From CAZVQX01 sp964629735 (lineage in GTDB: Bacteria > Bacillota_I > Bacilli_A > RF39 > UBA660), in contig CAZVQX010000009.1 in NCBI GenBank assembly GCA_964629735.1, forward strand, positions 1 through 27,847: a DNA stretch of 27,847 nucleotides. Direction: 5' to 3'. This document shows, in pieces, positions 7,632 through 16,068 of the stretch. The translations under genes and the position numbers were made by a program. The notes under the pieces are model-generated. The model worked only from the letters and a program-made list of their open reading frames with translations. It was not told the DNA's origin and did no database searches. How positions within the stretch are numbered: position 1 is the first letter of the stretch; each line of letters starts with the position of its first letter.

Positions 7632-9492
7632 TATAAACACCTTTTTTTAGATAAACCATTAATATTGAAATATCTGACGGATTGACACCGCTAATTCTCA
7701 AGGCTTGACCAATTGAAGTTGGCCTTATCTCTTTTAATTTTTGCCTAGCCTCACTAGCTAAATTATGAATTTTATCATAATCAATATTTTCCGGAATTTT
7801 TTTATTTTCTAAATTATTCATTTTATCAGCTTCTTTTTTTGCTTTTGCAATATAACCTTCATATTTAATATTAATAACAACTTGTTCAACTATGTCTTCA
7901 TCGTATTCAACTGGGAAATATTTTTCAATCTTATCAATTGTTATTTCTGGTCTTTTTAACAATTCATAATAAGTTATACCATCCTTAAGTTCTGCCGAAT
8001 TAATACTTTTTAAATATTCATTTACTTCAATCGTTGGTGTTAGTTTATTATTTTTTAGTTTTTCTGTTAACAAATTGATTTTGTTAATTTTATTTTGAAG
8101 AATATTATATCTTTCTTCATCAATCAATCCTACTTTATAACCTATTTCACGAAGTCTAAGATCAGCATTATCATGCCTTAATAACAGACGGTACTCTGCT
8201 CTTGAAGTTAAAAGACGATATGGGTCAATAACCCCTTTTGTAACTAAATCATCTATTAAAACCCCTATATAAGCTTCATTCCGCTTTAAAATTATCGGTT
8301 CCTTACCTTCTAGACTTAAAGATGCATTAATACCAGCAATCAATCCCTGACAAGCAGCTTCTTCATATCCGCTTGTCCCGTTAATTTGCCCAGCAGTATA
8401 TAAATTCTTAATTATTTTTGTTTCTAGAGATCTTTTTAAGGAAGTTGGATTAATTGCATCATATTCTATTGCATAGGCATATCTTAAAATTTTAACATTC
8501 TCTAAACCGGGGATGCTTCGAACCAATTGTTCTTGAATATCAATTGGTAAACTAGTTGATAATCCTTGAATATATATTTCATCTGCACAACGGCTCTCCG
8601 GCTCTAAAAATATTTGATGACGATCTTTATCTTTAAAACGCACAACTTTATCTTCGATAGACGGACAGTAACGTGGACCAATGCTTTTTAAATCAATTAT
8701 ACCTCCATACATACTAGATTTAGATAAATTTTTATTTATTATTTCATGCATTTTTAAATTAGTATAAGTTAAATAACATGGCAATTGATTGCTAAGATCA
8801 TATTTTTTCTTAGCATCATGACTAAAATATAAATATTTGCTATCACCTGTTTCTAGTCTCATCATATTATAATTTATTGTATTTTTATCAATTCGTGGTG
8901 GCGTTCCTGTTTTAAGTCGAATAATTTCAAAACCATGTTTTCTTAAACTATCACTCAAACGCATACTCGGTTTTTCATCATGCGGACCACTTCTTCTACG
9001 CTTATCACCTATCAAAATATCAGCTTTTAAATATGTACCTGTTGTTAAGATAACAATTTTACCAGTTAAGATTGTTCCATCTTCTAATACAATTCCCTTA
9101 ACTACATTATCATCAATTATTAAATCCTCAACCATTGCTTCCATCAATTCTAAATTAACTTGTTTTTCCAAAATTTCTTTCATTTGCTTAGGATATATTT
9201 TTTTATCTATTTGAGCACGCAATGCACGAACGGCAGGACCTTTTTTGCTATTTAATTGTTTTATTTGAACATGTGATTTATCTGCTATTTTTCCCATCTC
9301 ACCGCCCAGGGCGTCTATTTCTCTAACTACAACCCCTTTGGCACTACCACCAATTGAAGGATTACAAGGTAAATCAGCAATATTATTTAAATTACTTGTT
9401 ATTAACAATGTTTTATGATTTTTTCTTGCTGAAGCTAAAGCAGCCTCACACCCTGCGTGACCTGCACCTACTACAATTATTTCATATTGCAT
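7624..9492 (-). CDS. mnmG: tRNA uridine-5-carboxymethylaminomethyl modification enzyme MnmG
   Basis: A 622-residue FAD/NADH-dependent enzyme that works with MnmE to place the (carboxymethyl)aminomethyl group on wobble U34 of tRNAs. Visible are the FAD-binding GAGHAGCEAA (9-18), NPSIGGSAKG, RRSGPHDEKPSMRLS, GPRYCPSIEDK (with the conserved Cys) and GQINGTSGYEEAACQG, plus the C-terminal tRNA/MnmE-binding helical region. Length matches the family (about 620-630). Start ATG 9492 lies behind AGGGGAG; a TTG at 9516 would overlap the mnmE end and is less likely. It starts 8 nt after the mnmE stop and ends inside rsmG, so the three genes form one translational unit. Confidence 0.97.
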   Translation of the reverse strand: MQYEIIVVGAGHAGCEAALASARKNHKTLLITSNLNNIADLPCNPSIGGSAKGVVVREIDALGGEMGKIADKSHVQIKQLNSKKGPAVRALRAQIDKKIYPKQMKEILEKQVNLELMEAMVEDLIIDDNVVKGIVLEDGTILTGKIVILTTGTYLKADILIGDKRRRSGPHDEKPSMRLSDSLRKHGFEIIRLKTGTPPRIDKNTINYNMMRLETGDSKYLYFSHDAKKKYDLSNQLPCYLTYTNLKMHEIINKNLSKSSMYGGIIDLKSIGPRYCPSIEDKVVRFKDKDRHQIFLEPESRCADEIYIQGLSTSLPIDIQEQLVRSIPGLENVKILRYAYAIEYDAINPTSLKRSLETKIIKNLYTAGQINGTSGYEEAACQGLIAGINASLSLEGKEPIILKRNEAYIGVLIDDLVTKGVIDPYRLLTSRAEYRLLLRHDNADLRLREIGYKVGLIDEERYNILQNKINKINLLTEKLKNNKLTPTIEVNEYLKSINSAELKDGITYYELLKRPEITIDKIEKYFPVEYDEDIVEQVVINIKYEGYIAKAKKEADKMNNLENKKIPENIDYDKIHNLASEARQKLKEIRPTSIGQALRISGVNPSDISILMVYLKKGVYND

Positions 9493-9500
9493 AATCTCCC

Positions 9501-10856
9501 CTACTTTCCTAAACAAAACTGACTAAATAACTGCTCAATTAATTCATCTTCATATACCTCACCAATAATTGATCCTAATAACGTCCATATTCTTTTAAGG
9601 TCTATTTCTATTAAATCGATTGGAATTTCGTTCTCAATAGCGATGTTAATTTCTTTTATTATACCTTTTATATTTTTAAGGATTGAAAGACTTCTAGCAT
9701 TAGTTAAATAAGTCAAATCATCAGTTATTATTTTTTCCAAATTGTAAATTTCTTTTATTTTATCTTTCAAATCATCTATTCCTTTATTTTCTACAACACT
9801 AATATGTACAATGTTCTCACTTGGTAATAATGATTCATTTAATTTTTTTTCTAAATCTGTTTTATTAATAATAATAATAAAGTTTTTGGAATTAAGTTTT
9901 TCTATAATTTCTAAATCACTTTCAGTTAAAGACTCATTATTATTTAAAACAAATAAAATTAAATCTGATTTTTCTATTAATTCTAGACTTTTTTGCACTC
10001 CAAGAACCTCAACTTGATCATCGGTCTCACGAATACCTGCTGTATCAATCATATTTAATATCAGACCATCAATATTTAAAGTACCTTCTACAATATCGCG
10101 GGTAGTACCAGCTATATCTGTAACAATTGCTTTATCTTCATCAATTAATTTGTTTAAAAGACTGCTCTTCCCTACATTAGGACGACCCACGATTGAAGCT
10201 TTTATACCTTCTTTTATTATTTTACCATTTTCGCTTTCACGTATAATTTTAGTTATATCATTATCAATTTTAAACATTTTTTCTTGCAATTCATTAATTG
10301 TTAATTCTTCAATATCCTCATATTCAGGATAATCAATATTAACTGAAATATTGGCTAATATATGGATAATATCGCCTCTTAAATCTTTAATTAATTTTGA
10401 TACTTTACCGCCAACTTGATTAATTGCTAACATACGTGATTGTTCAGTCTTAGAATTAATTAAATCCATAACCCCTTCAGCTTCAATTAAATCAATCCTT
10501 CCATTTAAAAAAGCCCTCTTAGTAAATTCACCTGGTTCTGCTAATCTACAACCATTATTTAATAGGATTTCTAAAACTTTATTTGTAGTAGCAATCCCAC
10601 CATGACAATTAATTTCAACAACATCTTCTCTAGTAAAAGTTTTTGGATTTCTCATAACCGAAACTAAAACCTCATCAATCATTTTATTATTTTCAACTAT
10701 TTTTCCATAATGAATTGTATGAGTCGGAACTTTTAATAAATCAGTCCCTGAAAAGATATTATTAACAATTCTAATAGAATCATTACCACTTACCCTAATA
10801 ATTGATATTGCACCAACACCTAGGCTAGTAGAAATTGCAACAATTGTATCATCCAT
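9501..10856 (-). CDS. mnmE: tRNA modification GTPase MnmE
   Basis: A 451-residue GTPase partner of MnmG in wobble U34 modification. The N-terminal folate-binding TrmE domain (1-118) is followed by a helical region with the G domain inserted: P-loop GRPNVGKS (224-231), G2 TTRDIVEG, G3 DTAG (271-274) and G4 NKTD. The protein ends in CLGK, the conserved C-terminal cysteine motif. No key residue is missing. Start ATG 10856 has GGGGTG 5 nt upstream, and it begins 4 nt after the HD-domain gene stop; the upstream in-frame ATG at 10877 lies inside that gene. Confidence 0.97.
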   Translation of the reverse strand: MDDTIVAISTSLGVGAISIIRVSGNDSIRIVNNIFSGTDLLKVPTHTIHYGKIVENNKMIDEVLVSVMRNPKTFTREDVVEINCHGGIATTNKVLEILLNNGCRLAEPGEFTKRAFLNGRIDLIEAEGVMDLINSKTEQSRMLAINQVGGKVSKLIKDLRGDIIHILANISVNIDYPEYEDIEELTINELQEKMFKIDNDITKIIRESENGKIIKEGIKASIVGRPNVGKSSLLNKLIDEDKAIVTDIAGTTRDIVEGTLNIDGLILNMIDTAGIRETDDQVEVLGVQKSLELIEKSDLILFVLNNNESLTESDLEIIEKLNSKNFIIIINKTDLEKKLNESLLPSENIVHISVVENKGIDDLKDKIKEIYNLEKIITDDLTYLTNARSLSILKNIKGIIKEINIAIENEIPIDLIEIDLKRIWTLLGSIIGEVYEDELIEQLFSQFCLGK

Positions 10857-10860
10857 ACTT

Positions 10861-11382
10861 TCACCCCATTCTTGCATTTATACCTATTATTTTTAAATAA
10901 ATATGAAATTCTTTTGGTCTCTTTAAAGCGTTAAGAGAAACAATTTTATCAACTGTTGAAACAATCCAACTTTCCAAATATTTTGGTGGAATGATATTTA
11001 AAGGAAACATATGTCTTAATATTATATCCTCAACTTTAGAATTTAATAGTTCTGGGAACTCTCTTCTAGAATTAATTAAAGCTTCTCTCGCATGTACAAA
11101 ACCATGACTTTCAAAAAAATTATTTTTCCTATTGCGCTTAACATCACCATTAACTATCCACGGTTCATTATAAAAATCATGAAGTAAAGCACCAATTGCT
11201 ATACTTCGGTAATCTAAATTAATTTTTTTTGCTAACTTATAAGATAAGATCGAAACTTTTATAGAATGAACATATAATGTTTCACTACCATGATGCTGAT
11301 ATGATCGACGTTTTTGGAATTCAATATTTTTTAATATTGGTTTTACTATCTCGTAATACTCTTCTTTATCAAAAATCATCAT
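10861..11382 (-). CDS. HD-domain phosphohydrolase-like protein
   Basis: A 173-residue single-domain HD protein. Putative metal ligands are His39 (in YVHS), His68-Asp69 (LLHDF) and Asp145 (STVDK), the H...HD...D pattern of the HD superfamily, which hydrolyses phosphate esters of nucleotides or other substrates. His30-His31 and the conserved ESHGFVHA segment may line the site. The substrate cannot be told from the sequence. It has its own promoter just upstream and leads the mnmE-mnmG-rsmG operon, with 4 nt to mnmE, so it is co-expressed with tRNA modification. In the classic Bacillota order mnmE follows jag directly, so this is an insertion. Start: ATG 11382 or the adjacent ATG 11379, behind GGGGCGGTGG. 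Confidence 0.8.
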   Translation of the reverse strand: MMIFDKEEYYEIVKPILKNIEFQKRRSYQHHGSETLYVHSIKVSILSYKLAKKINLDYRSIAIGALLHDFYNEPWIVNGDVKRNRKNNFFESHGFVHAREALINSRREFPELLNSKVEDIILRHMFPLNIIPPKYLESWIVSTVDKIVSLNALKRPKEFHIYLKIIGINARMG

Positions 11383-11409
11383 TCCACCGCCCCTCTAAGA
11401 CTAAAAATA

Positions 11410-11438
11410 ATTTTACTCTATTTACTTTTTTTAGTCAA
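11410..11438 (-). promoter_or_regulatory. promoter of the HD-mnmE-mnmG-rsmG operon
   Basis: Minus strand -35 TTGACT (11438-11433), 17 bp, -10 TAAAAT (11415-11410), placed between the jag terminator and the HD gene. Confidence 0.75.
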
Positions 11439-11443
11439 TATTG

Positions 11444-11473
11444 AAAAAATCAATTATATTAATATAATTGATT
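11444..11473 (-). terminator. terminator after jag
   Basis: A perfect 26-bp palindrome (11448-11473; arms of 12-13 bp, A/T-rich) followed on the minus strand by six T. It starts within the jag stop codon. Confidence 0.75.
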
Positions 11474-12086
11474 AATCCTCTTTATATTTTATAACAACAT
11501 ATCGTTCAGGGCTAACACCCTTACTAATCGTTTCTAAATTATCATATTGATTAACTACATTATGAACTATTCTTCTTTGAAATGAATTCATTGGATCTAG
11601 TTCAACATCAATTTTAGTGCTATTTACTTCATTGGCAATCTTATTTATCTCGCGTTCAAAATTATTATACTTTTTTTCATTATAATTAGATATATCAATA
11701 TTTACAATTAAGTTAAATGGATTTTTAATATTTAAAGTTTGTTTTAACAAACGACGAATAGCATGCAATGTTCTTCCTCTATTACCAATCATAATTGAAT
11801 TGTTAGAAGTTATTAAATTAATTTTAACAATGTTATCCCTTATTTTTATTTCTTGTTTTATATCTATATCCATCAAATTTGATAAATTATTGAAATATTC
11901 TTTTAAAAATTCAACTAAATCATTATATGTTAAGATAGTTAGTTCAACCTTTTTACTTTTAAATAACCCACCATCAACTTCATTTTCTATAATAAACATT
12001 TTTTCTTTTGGGCAATTAAGTTCATCAACTGCAACTTCAATTGCTTGCTCAAAGTTTTTTCCTTCATATTTATTAATTTTTAGCAT
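11472..12086 (-). CDS. jag: RNA-binding protein Jag/KhpB
   Basis: A 204-residue RNA-binding protein. The Jag N-terminal domain (about 1-50: NFEQAIEVAVDELNCPKEKM and a GLF motif) is followed by a linker, a KH domain (about 77-150) with the GxxG loop GNRG (101-104), and an R3H domain with the RxxxH signature RRIVH (171-175) and the usual ending VSPERYVVIKY. KhpB works with KhpA in other Bacillota to bind mRNAs and influence division and envelope growth. It overlaps the end of yidC by 14 nt and has GAGGAG upstream of ATG 12086, the standard yidC-jag arrangement. Confidence 0.95.
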   Translation of the reverse strand: MLKINKYEGKNFEQAIEVAVDELNCPKEKMFIIENEVDGGLFKSKKVELTILTYNDLVEFLKEYFNNLSNLMDIDIKQEIKIRDNIVKINLITSNNSIMIGNRGRTLHAIRRLLKQTLNIKNPFNLIVNIDISNYNEKKYNNFEREINKIANEVNSTKIDVELDPMNSFQRRIVHNVVNQYDNLETISKGVSPERYVVIKYKED

Positions 12087-12978
12087 CTTTATTACTCCTC
12101 ATCACTAATAAGTTTTGAAAAATTGTAAATCCACTATTAAATACCCAATATAAACCAATTCCTGTTGCTAAATTAAATGAAATAACAGAAATCATTATCA
12201 CCATAATATTTTTTGTTTTTTCCATTTGTTCTTCTTGCTCTGGTGACATCGCTGCTGTTTTATTTAATTTAAATGAATAATAAGTAGTTGCAATAATTAG
12301 TATAATAAAAATAACATAATAATATTGTCCCATTTTGAATGCCTCTAATGGAGTTCTCCTTAATTCAAATAGTCCCAGGAAATTTTCATCAAATAAAACT
12401 GGTAATCGATTAATAGCTTCAAAAAAAGCAAAGAATAATGGAATTTGTATAAAAGCAAATATACAACCTGATAATGGTTTAATATCATATTTTTTATAAA
12501 TAAGCATTTGTTCCTGACTCTTTTGAATTAAACTATCACGATCTTTTTTATCATGATATTTTTTTTCTAACTTAGTCAGTTCTGGTTGGGCTTTTTTCAT
12601 ATTTTCTGACTGTGCGGCAGTTTTGGCAGTTATTGGCATCATCAACAATCTTAATAAGATTGTAATGGTAATAATTGACAAACCATAACTTTTTAATATT
12701 TCACCTGTTTTCAACAAAATAAGTGCGAGTGGTTTAACAAATACAGTTGTCCATAATCCTTCATAAGTTCCATCGCTTATTTTAAAATCTTTACATTCGC
12801 TTAAATGTTCAATGCCAATTTTGTTTTTATTATAAATATCAATTGTTTCTTGTTTAACTGGCCGACATAAAATGTTTTCAGTATAAAATTTACCATCACT
12901 CTTAAAATTTTTAGTACATCCTGTTAAACTAATAGTAATAAATAATACTATTATTAATTTTAAGTATTTTTCTTTCAT
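12073..12978 (-). CDS. yidC: membrane protein insertase YidC (lipoprotein form)
   Basis: A 301-residue YidC/Oxa1/SpoIIIJ insertase that places proteins in the cytoplasmic membrane with or without Sec. The signal peptide ends in the lipobox SLTGC (Cys21), as in Bacillota YidC, and should be a substrate of Lgt. The 60KD_IMP core spans about 85-290 with five hydrophobic segments. The conserved Arg in the first core segment (LLRLLMMPI) fits the hydrophilic groove, and KYDIKPLSGCIFAFIQIPLFFAF is characteristic of the coiled hairpin and second segment. ATG 12978 follows AAGGAG. Gap to rnpA is 19 nt. Confidence 0.95.
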   Translation of the reverse strand: MKEKYLKLIIVLFITISLTGCTKNFKSDGKFYTENILCRPVKQETIDIYNKNKIGIEHLSECKDFKISDGTYEGLWTTVFVKPLALILLKTGEILKSYGLSIITITILLRLLMMPITAKTAAQSENMKKAQPELTKLEKKYHDKKDRDSLIQKSQEQMLIYKKYDIKPLSGCIFAFIQIPLFFAFFEAINRLPVLFDENFLGLFELRRTPLEAFKMGQYYYVIFIILIIATTYYSFKLNKTAAMSPEQEEQMEKTKNIMVIMISVISFNLATGIGLYWVFNSGFTIFQNLLVMRSNKDAKN

Positions 12979-12997
12979 TTTGATTCTCCTTTTAAAA

Positions 12998-13330
12998 CTA
13001 ACATTCTGTTATGTTTTGTTTTTCCAAGGCATATAATAAATCTTTTTCAATTTCATGGAAAGGTTTATTCAAAATACCTCTATTAACCATTATAATACAA
13101 TTTACACCTTTTTGATAGTTTTTTTTACTAATAATTGCTTTTAATTGTCTTTTTATTTTGTTACGAGTAACCGCATTTCCCAGTTTTCGCCCCACTGAAA
13201 AACCAAACATATAATTATCATTATTGGTTCTTTCAATATATAAACTTATATATTTATAGCGATAAGGCTTATAGTTTTGAATAATTCGATTATACTCACT
13301 ATTTTTTTTTATGATATATTTTTTTTTCAC
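12998..13330 (-). CDS. rnpA: ribonuclease P protein component
   Basis: A 110-residue basic protein that binds the RNase P RNA and helps remove tRNA 5' leaders. The N-terminus (KKKYIIKKNSEYNRI) and the RNR-type signature, here FSVGRKLGNAVTRNKIKRQLKAI, are typical. I place the start at GTG 13330, behind GAAAGG, because family members begin MKKxxRIKKN. A longer frame from GTG 13360 would start inside a strong hairpin and add ten unconserved residues. It follows rpmH by 49 nt, the normal rpmH-rnpA pairing. Confidence 0.93.
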   Translation of the reverse strand: MKKKYIIKKNSEYNRIIQNYKPYRYKYISLYIERTNNDNYMFGFSVGRKLGNAVTRNKIKRQLKAIISKKNYQKGVNCIIMVNRGILNKPFHEIEKDLLYALEKQNITEC

Positions 13331-13347
13331 TTTATCAGCCTTTCGAG

Positions 13348-13380
13348 AACAAAACACCACCTTAACAGTAGTGTTTTGTT
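13348..13380 (-). promoter_or_regulatory. intercistronic hairpin between rpmH and rnpA
   Basis: 13-bp arms (13348-13360 and 13368-13380, one T-G pair) around a 7-nt loop. The stem starts at the last base of the rpmH stop codon. No T tail follows, so it is not a standard terminator; it may stabilise the rpmH mRNA, direct processing or reduce rnpA expression. Confidence 0.65.
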
Positions 13381-13502
13381 TAATGTGATAATTTCTTACG
13401 TCCTTTTTTACGTCTTCTGTTAATTATTCCACTTTTCATACGGGCAAAAAAGCCGTGTTTTTTACTTTGTTTTCTTTTATTTGGTTGATATGTTCGTTTC
13501 AT
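13380..13502 (-). CDS. rpmH: 50S ribosomal protein L34
   Basis: A 40-residue ribosomal protein, too short for many gene callers. The translation starts MKRTYQPNKRKQSKKHGFFA and continues ARMKSGIINRRRKKGRKKLSH. This is a clear L34 with the conserved TYQPNKRK, KKHGFFARM and RRRKKGRKKLS blocks, lacking the last few residues common elsewhere (usual length about 44). It sits in the 50S subunit near the 23S rRNA. Start ATG 13502 has AGGAGGTG 4 nt upstream and a consensus promoter about 40 nt further. It leads the rpmH-rnpA-yidC-jag operon. Confidence 0.97.
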   Translation of the reverse strand: MKRTYQPNKRKQSKKHGFFARMKSGIINRRRKKGRKKLSH

Positions 13503-13540
13503 GCTACACCTCCTGCATCAATAATAAAATCACTTTTATA

Positions 13541-13569
13541 ATTATATAGATTCTTTTCCTTTTTGTCAA
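13541..13569 (-). promoter_or_regulatory. consensus promoter of the rpmH operon
   Basis: Minus strand -35 TTGACA (13569-13564), 17 bp, -10 TATAAT (13546-13541): a perfect sigma-A consensus. It lies directly after the stop of the upstream transporter gene. Confidence 0.9.
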
Positions 13570-13576
13570 ATAAGTT

Positions 13577-15091
13577 TTACAATGTTGCAAAAAGGCCGCT
13601 TCCTAACGGAAGACCAATTATATACCAGCCTAATATAACAATTAACCAAGTAACCGCCATAATTAAAATTGATTTGGATAAAATTCTCATAAGTCCTAAA
13701 TAAGTAATATTGTTTTCTTGATCATAGAGTTGAATAAAACCTAACATTATTATGAAATAAATAAATGTCGGACTGATTAATTTCCCAATACCATCGGCCG
13801 CTTTAAAAATAAATTGTGTAAAATCAGGCGCGATATTAGAACGCATAAATAACGGCACTGTTAGTGGTGACATTATAAACCATTTAGTAATTAAATCCGG
13901 AATAAAAAGACTAATTATAATTGTAATAATAAATAAAGTAATTATTAAAGGTGCACCACTAAATTGTAATGTACTAATAAAATTAATTAGTTTAGTAGCA
14001 ATTACTTGTCCAATATTGGTCCAATTTATTACAGCTATTAATTGTGACATAAAAAACATTAATATATATATGTAAACAAAACCATTAAAATTTTTAATAA
14101 GAGTTTTAAAATAATCAACCCTTTCAATTTTATTAATTTTTGTAAACACTGAACTTGTAATAAAAATAATAATCATTAATATAAGAGGAAATGCTTCTCT
14201 AAATGGTGAATTTTCAGATATTAATTTTGAAATATAATTTGGGCCTTCATTATCTAGTAATATTCCTGATCCAGGCATTCCTGGTATAATAGTATATAGC
14301 ATTAATAATATCAACATCACAAAAACAAAAGTTGGAATTATAATATGTGGTTGCTTCGAATCTTCAACTTTTTCCTCATCAATTTTTTCTTTCTTTATTT
14401 TAGGTAATTTAGGAATAATTATTTTTTGAATGCAATATGTCAAAACAACACTTAATATAATAGTACTACTTATCATTATATAAATAGTTGATAATAGATT
14501 ATATTTATAATTTTTATCGACCTCAATGACTGCAGCTTTTTCAGTTAATATTCCTAATAAATAATCAGTGTAATTAAAAATAAAACCAGCACCATAACCA
14601 ACGGTTAAACCTAAAAAAACAGTGATAATACCAATCGCAGGATTTTTACCCATCTCTTTATATAAAACAGCAGCAAACGGCATTAAAAACAAATAACTAT
14701 AATCACCAATAAAAGAAAAAATCATACTTATTATAATTAAAGTAAGAGTTAATATGGTTGGTTTTAATTTTTGAGCATTATCACTAATTGTTTTTAATAA
14801 GCCACTGTGTTCTAAAATACTAATAGAAATTAAAGCGACAATTAATAATGAAATAGGTTCTAATATTTGAAAATTAGTTAAATTAGAACCAAGTAAAAAT
14901 CGTAAACCAGCACCTGAAAAAATATTTTTAACGGTAATTAAAGATGTTTCTAATTCATTATTAACGATAGCCGCTTGTTGAGCCTCAAATCCCACCAAAG
15001 ACATTAAAAAACTTATTACTGCTACACTAAACAATAGTAATAAAATTGTTTCTATCGGATTTTTTTGTTTATAACGTTTTCGTTCTTTCAT
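13577..15091 (-). CDS. AbgT-family transporter
   Basis: A 504-residue integral membrane protein with roughly a dozen hydrophobic segments. It resembles the AbgT (p-aminobenzoyl-glutamate transport) family: EHSGLL near 94-99, SFIGDYSYLFLMPFAAVLYKEMGKNPAIGI (paraphrased by its PFAA and YKE.G..P elements) near 125-155, and GYGAGFIFNYTDYLLGILTE near 165-184, where AbgT members carry a conserved N...D..L.GIT motif. A central acidic/lysine loop (about 232-247) is cytoplasmic. Related proteins import p-aminobenzoyl-glutamate or export antimetabolites (MtrF, YdaH); the substrate here is unknown. ATG 15091 follows AGGAGG, 8 nt after the DUF951 stop, so it belongs to the parAB-mscS transcript. No terminator follows; the rpmH promoter starts 8 nt past its stop. 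Confidence 0.7.
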   Translation of the reverse strand: MKERKRYKQKNPIETILLLLFSVAVISFLMSLVGFEAQQAAIVNNELETSLITVKNIFSGAGLRFLLGSNLTNFQILEPISLLIVALISISILEHSGLLKTISDNAQKLKPTILTLTLIIISMIFSFIGDYSYLFLMPFAAVLYKEMGKNPAIGIITVFLGLTVGYGAGFIFNYTDYLLGILTEKAAVIEVDKNYKYNLLSTIYIMISSTIILSVVLTYCIQKIIIPKLPKIKKEKIDEEKVEDSKQPHIIIPTFVFVMLILLMLYTIIPGMPGSGILLDNEGPNYISKLISENSPFREAFPLILMIIIFITSSVFTKINKIERVDYFKTLIKNFNGFVYIYILMFFMSQLIAVINWTNIGQVIATKLINFISTLQFSGAPLIITLFIITIIISLFIPDLITKWFIMSPLTVPLFMRSNIAPDFTQFIFKAADGIGKLISPTFIYFIIMLGFIQLYDQENNITYLGLMRILSKSILIMAVTWLIVILGWYIIGLPLGSGLFATL

Positions 15092-15099
15092 AATTCCTC

Positions 15100-15288
15100 C
15101 TAATATTTTATTATCTTTTTTAGTTTTTTATTGAAGTCAATTCGCGACATCATAATAATTCTACCACATTTATTACATTTAATTTTTATATCGGCACCTA
15201 CTCTAGTTATTATCCACTCATTATTTCCACAAGGATGAGATTTTTTCATTGCAACAACACTATCTATTTTATACGTCTTATCACTCAA
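15100..15288 (-). CDS. DUF951 family small zinc-ribbon-like protein
   Basis: A 62-residue protein with the DUF951 signature MKKSHPCGNNEWIITRVGADIKIKCNKCGRIIMM given in parts: KKSHPCGNNEW, RVGADIKIKC and KCGRIIMMSR. Three cysteines (one in HPCG, then CNKC) suggest a small metal site. The family function is unknown; the gene is a frequent neighbour of parB/mscS in Bacillota. I place the start at TTG 15288 because GAGGTGA (15300-15294) lies 5 nt upstream; a GTG at 15297 sits inside that site. Tight coupling to mscS (its stop overlaps the ribosome-binding site) and to the AbgT gene. Confidence 0.88.
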   Translation of the reverse strand: MSDKTYKIDSVVAMKKSHPCGNNEWIITRVGADIKIKCNKCGRIIMMSRIDFNKKLKKIIKY

Positions 15289-15301
15289 ACTTATCACCTC
15301 A

Positions 15302-16063
15302 TTAATTTGTTGATAATTTGTCTCTATTTTCTAATATAGATTTTTTAACCTCATATAATATTTGTCGTCTTACTTCAAAATTCTTGTTCTTTTTAGTTTC
15401 TGCACGAATTAAAAACTCAGTCGCTAAATGTGTAACGTTATTAACACCTAATAATACAACTTCGCCTTTAATATTAGTTAATTCTGTTGTTAATTTTTTG
15501 CAACTTTCTTCTAATATTTCTGTAGCCAATACAATATCATAATTTGCAGGTACAGCAAATTCAACAAATATAACTGGATTTTGTAAACTATGATTAATTG
15601 TCTGTTCAGCCATTCTATTTGATATTACTTTAATTTCACCATTATATGATTTAATTTTTGTTGTTTTTAAACCAAAACTAATAACTTCACCACGAAAGCC
15701 ACCAATTGTTACATGGTCACCAACAGCATATTGATTTTCCATTATAATAAATAATCCCGCCACAAAATCTTTAATAATATCTTGTAAAGATAAGCCAACT
15801 ACTAGCCCCGCTACTCCAAGCGAAGCAACGATAGCGCTAGTATCAACACCAAAAGCCTTTAAAATATATGATAACGAAATTAAAATAAATGTATATTTTA
15901 TTATATTTGTTATTATACTAACGACAGTTTTTTCTCTCCGATTATCCAATTTTTTAATCTTTAAGTGCCTACTTAACATTTCTTTTAGAATATAGTAAAC
16001 AGCCAAGCACAATATAATGATAATTAATGCTGTTATTACATCTTTTGTAATATATTTTCCCAT
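15302..16063 (-). CDS. mscS: small-conductance mechanosensitive channel, MscS family
   Basis: A 253-residue membrane channel that opens on osmotic downshock to release solutes. Two N-terminal hydrophobic segments (about 7-27 and 48-68) precede the pore-lining helix and MscS core (SLGVAGLVVGLSLQDIIKDF, then FIIMENQYAVGDHVTIGG), followed by the beta domain (GEVISFGLKTTKIKSYNGE) and the alpha/beta C-terminal domain. Length fits the compact YkuT/YggB class. ATG 16063; its ribosome-binding site AAAGGAG overlaps the parB stop codon. Location behind parB and before DUF951 is a recurring Bacillota arrangement. Confidence 0.93.
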   Translation of the reverse strand: MGKYITKDVITALIIIILCLAVYYILKEMLSRHLKIKKLDNRREKTVVSIITNIIKYTFILISLSYILKAFGVDTSAIVASLGVAGLVVGLSLQDIIKDFVAGLFIIMENQYAVGDHVTIGGFRGEVISFGLKTTKIKSYNGEIKVISNRMAEQTINHSLQNPVIFVEFAVPANYDIVLATEILEESCKKLTTELTNIKGEVVLLGVNNVTHLATEFLIRAETKKNKNFEVRRQILYEVKKSILENRDKLSTN

Positions 16064-16068
16064 ATTAT

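Noticed and set aside
11448..11473. 26-bp palindrome as a protein-binding operator
   Set aside because: It begins at the jag stop codon and is followed by a T run, so an intrinsic terminator explains it fully.
15210..15218. DnaA-box-like TTATCCACT
   Set aside because: A single 8-of-9 match inside the DUF951 coding region, with no cluster or AT-rich unwinding element, so it is not evidence of oriC.
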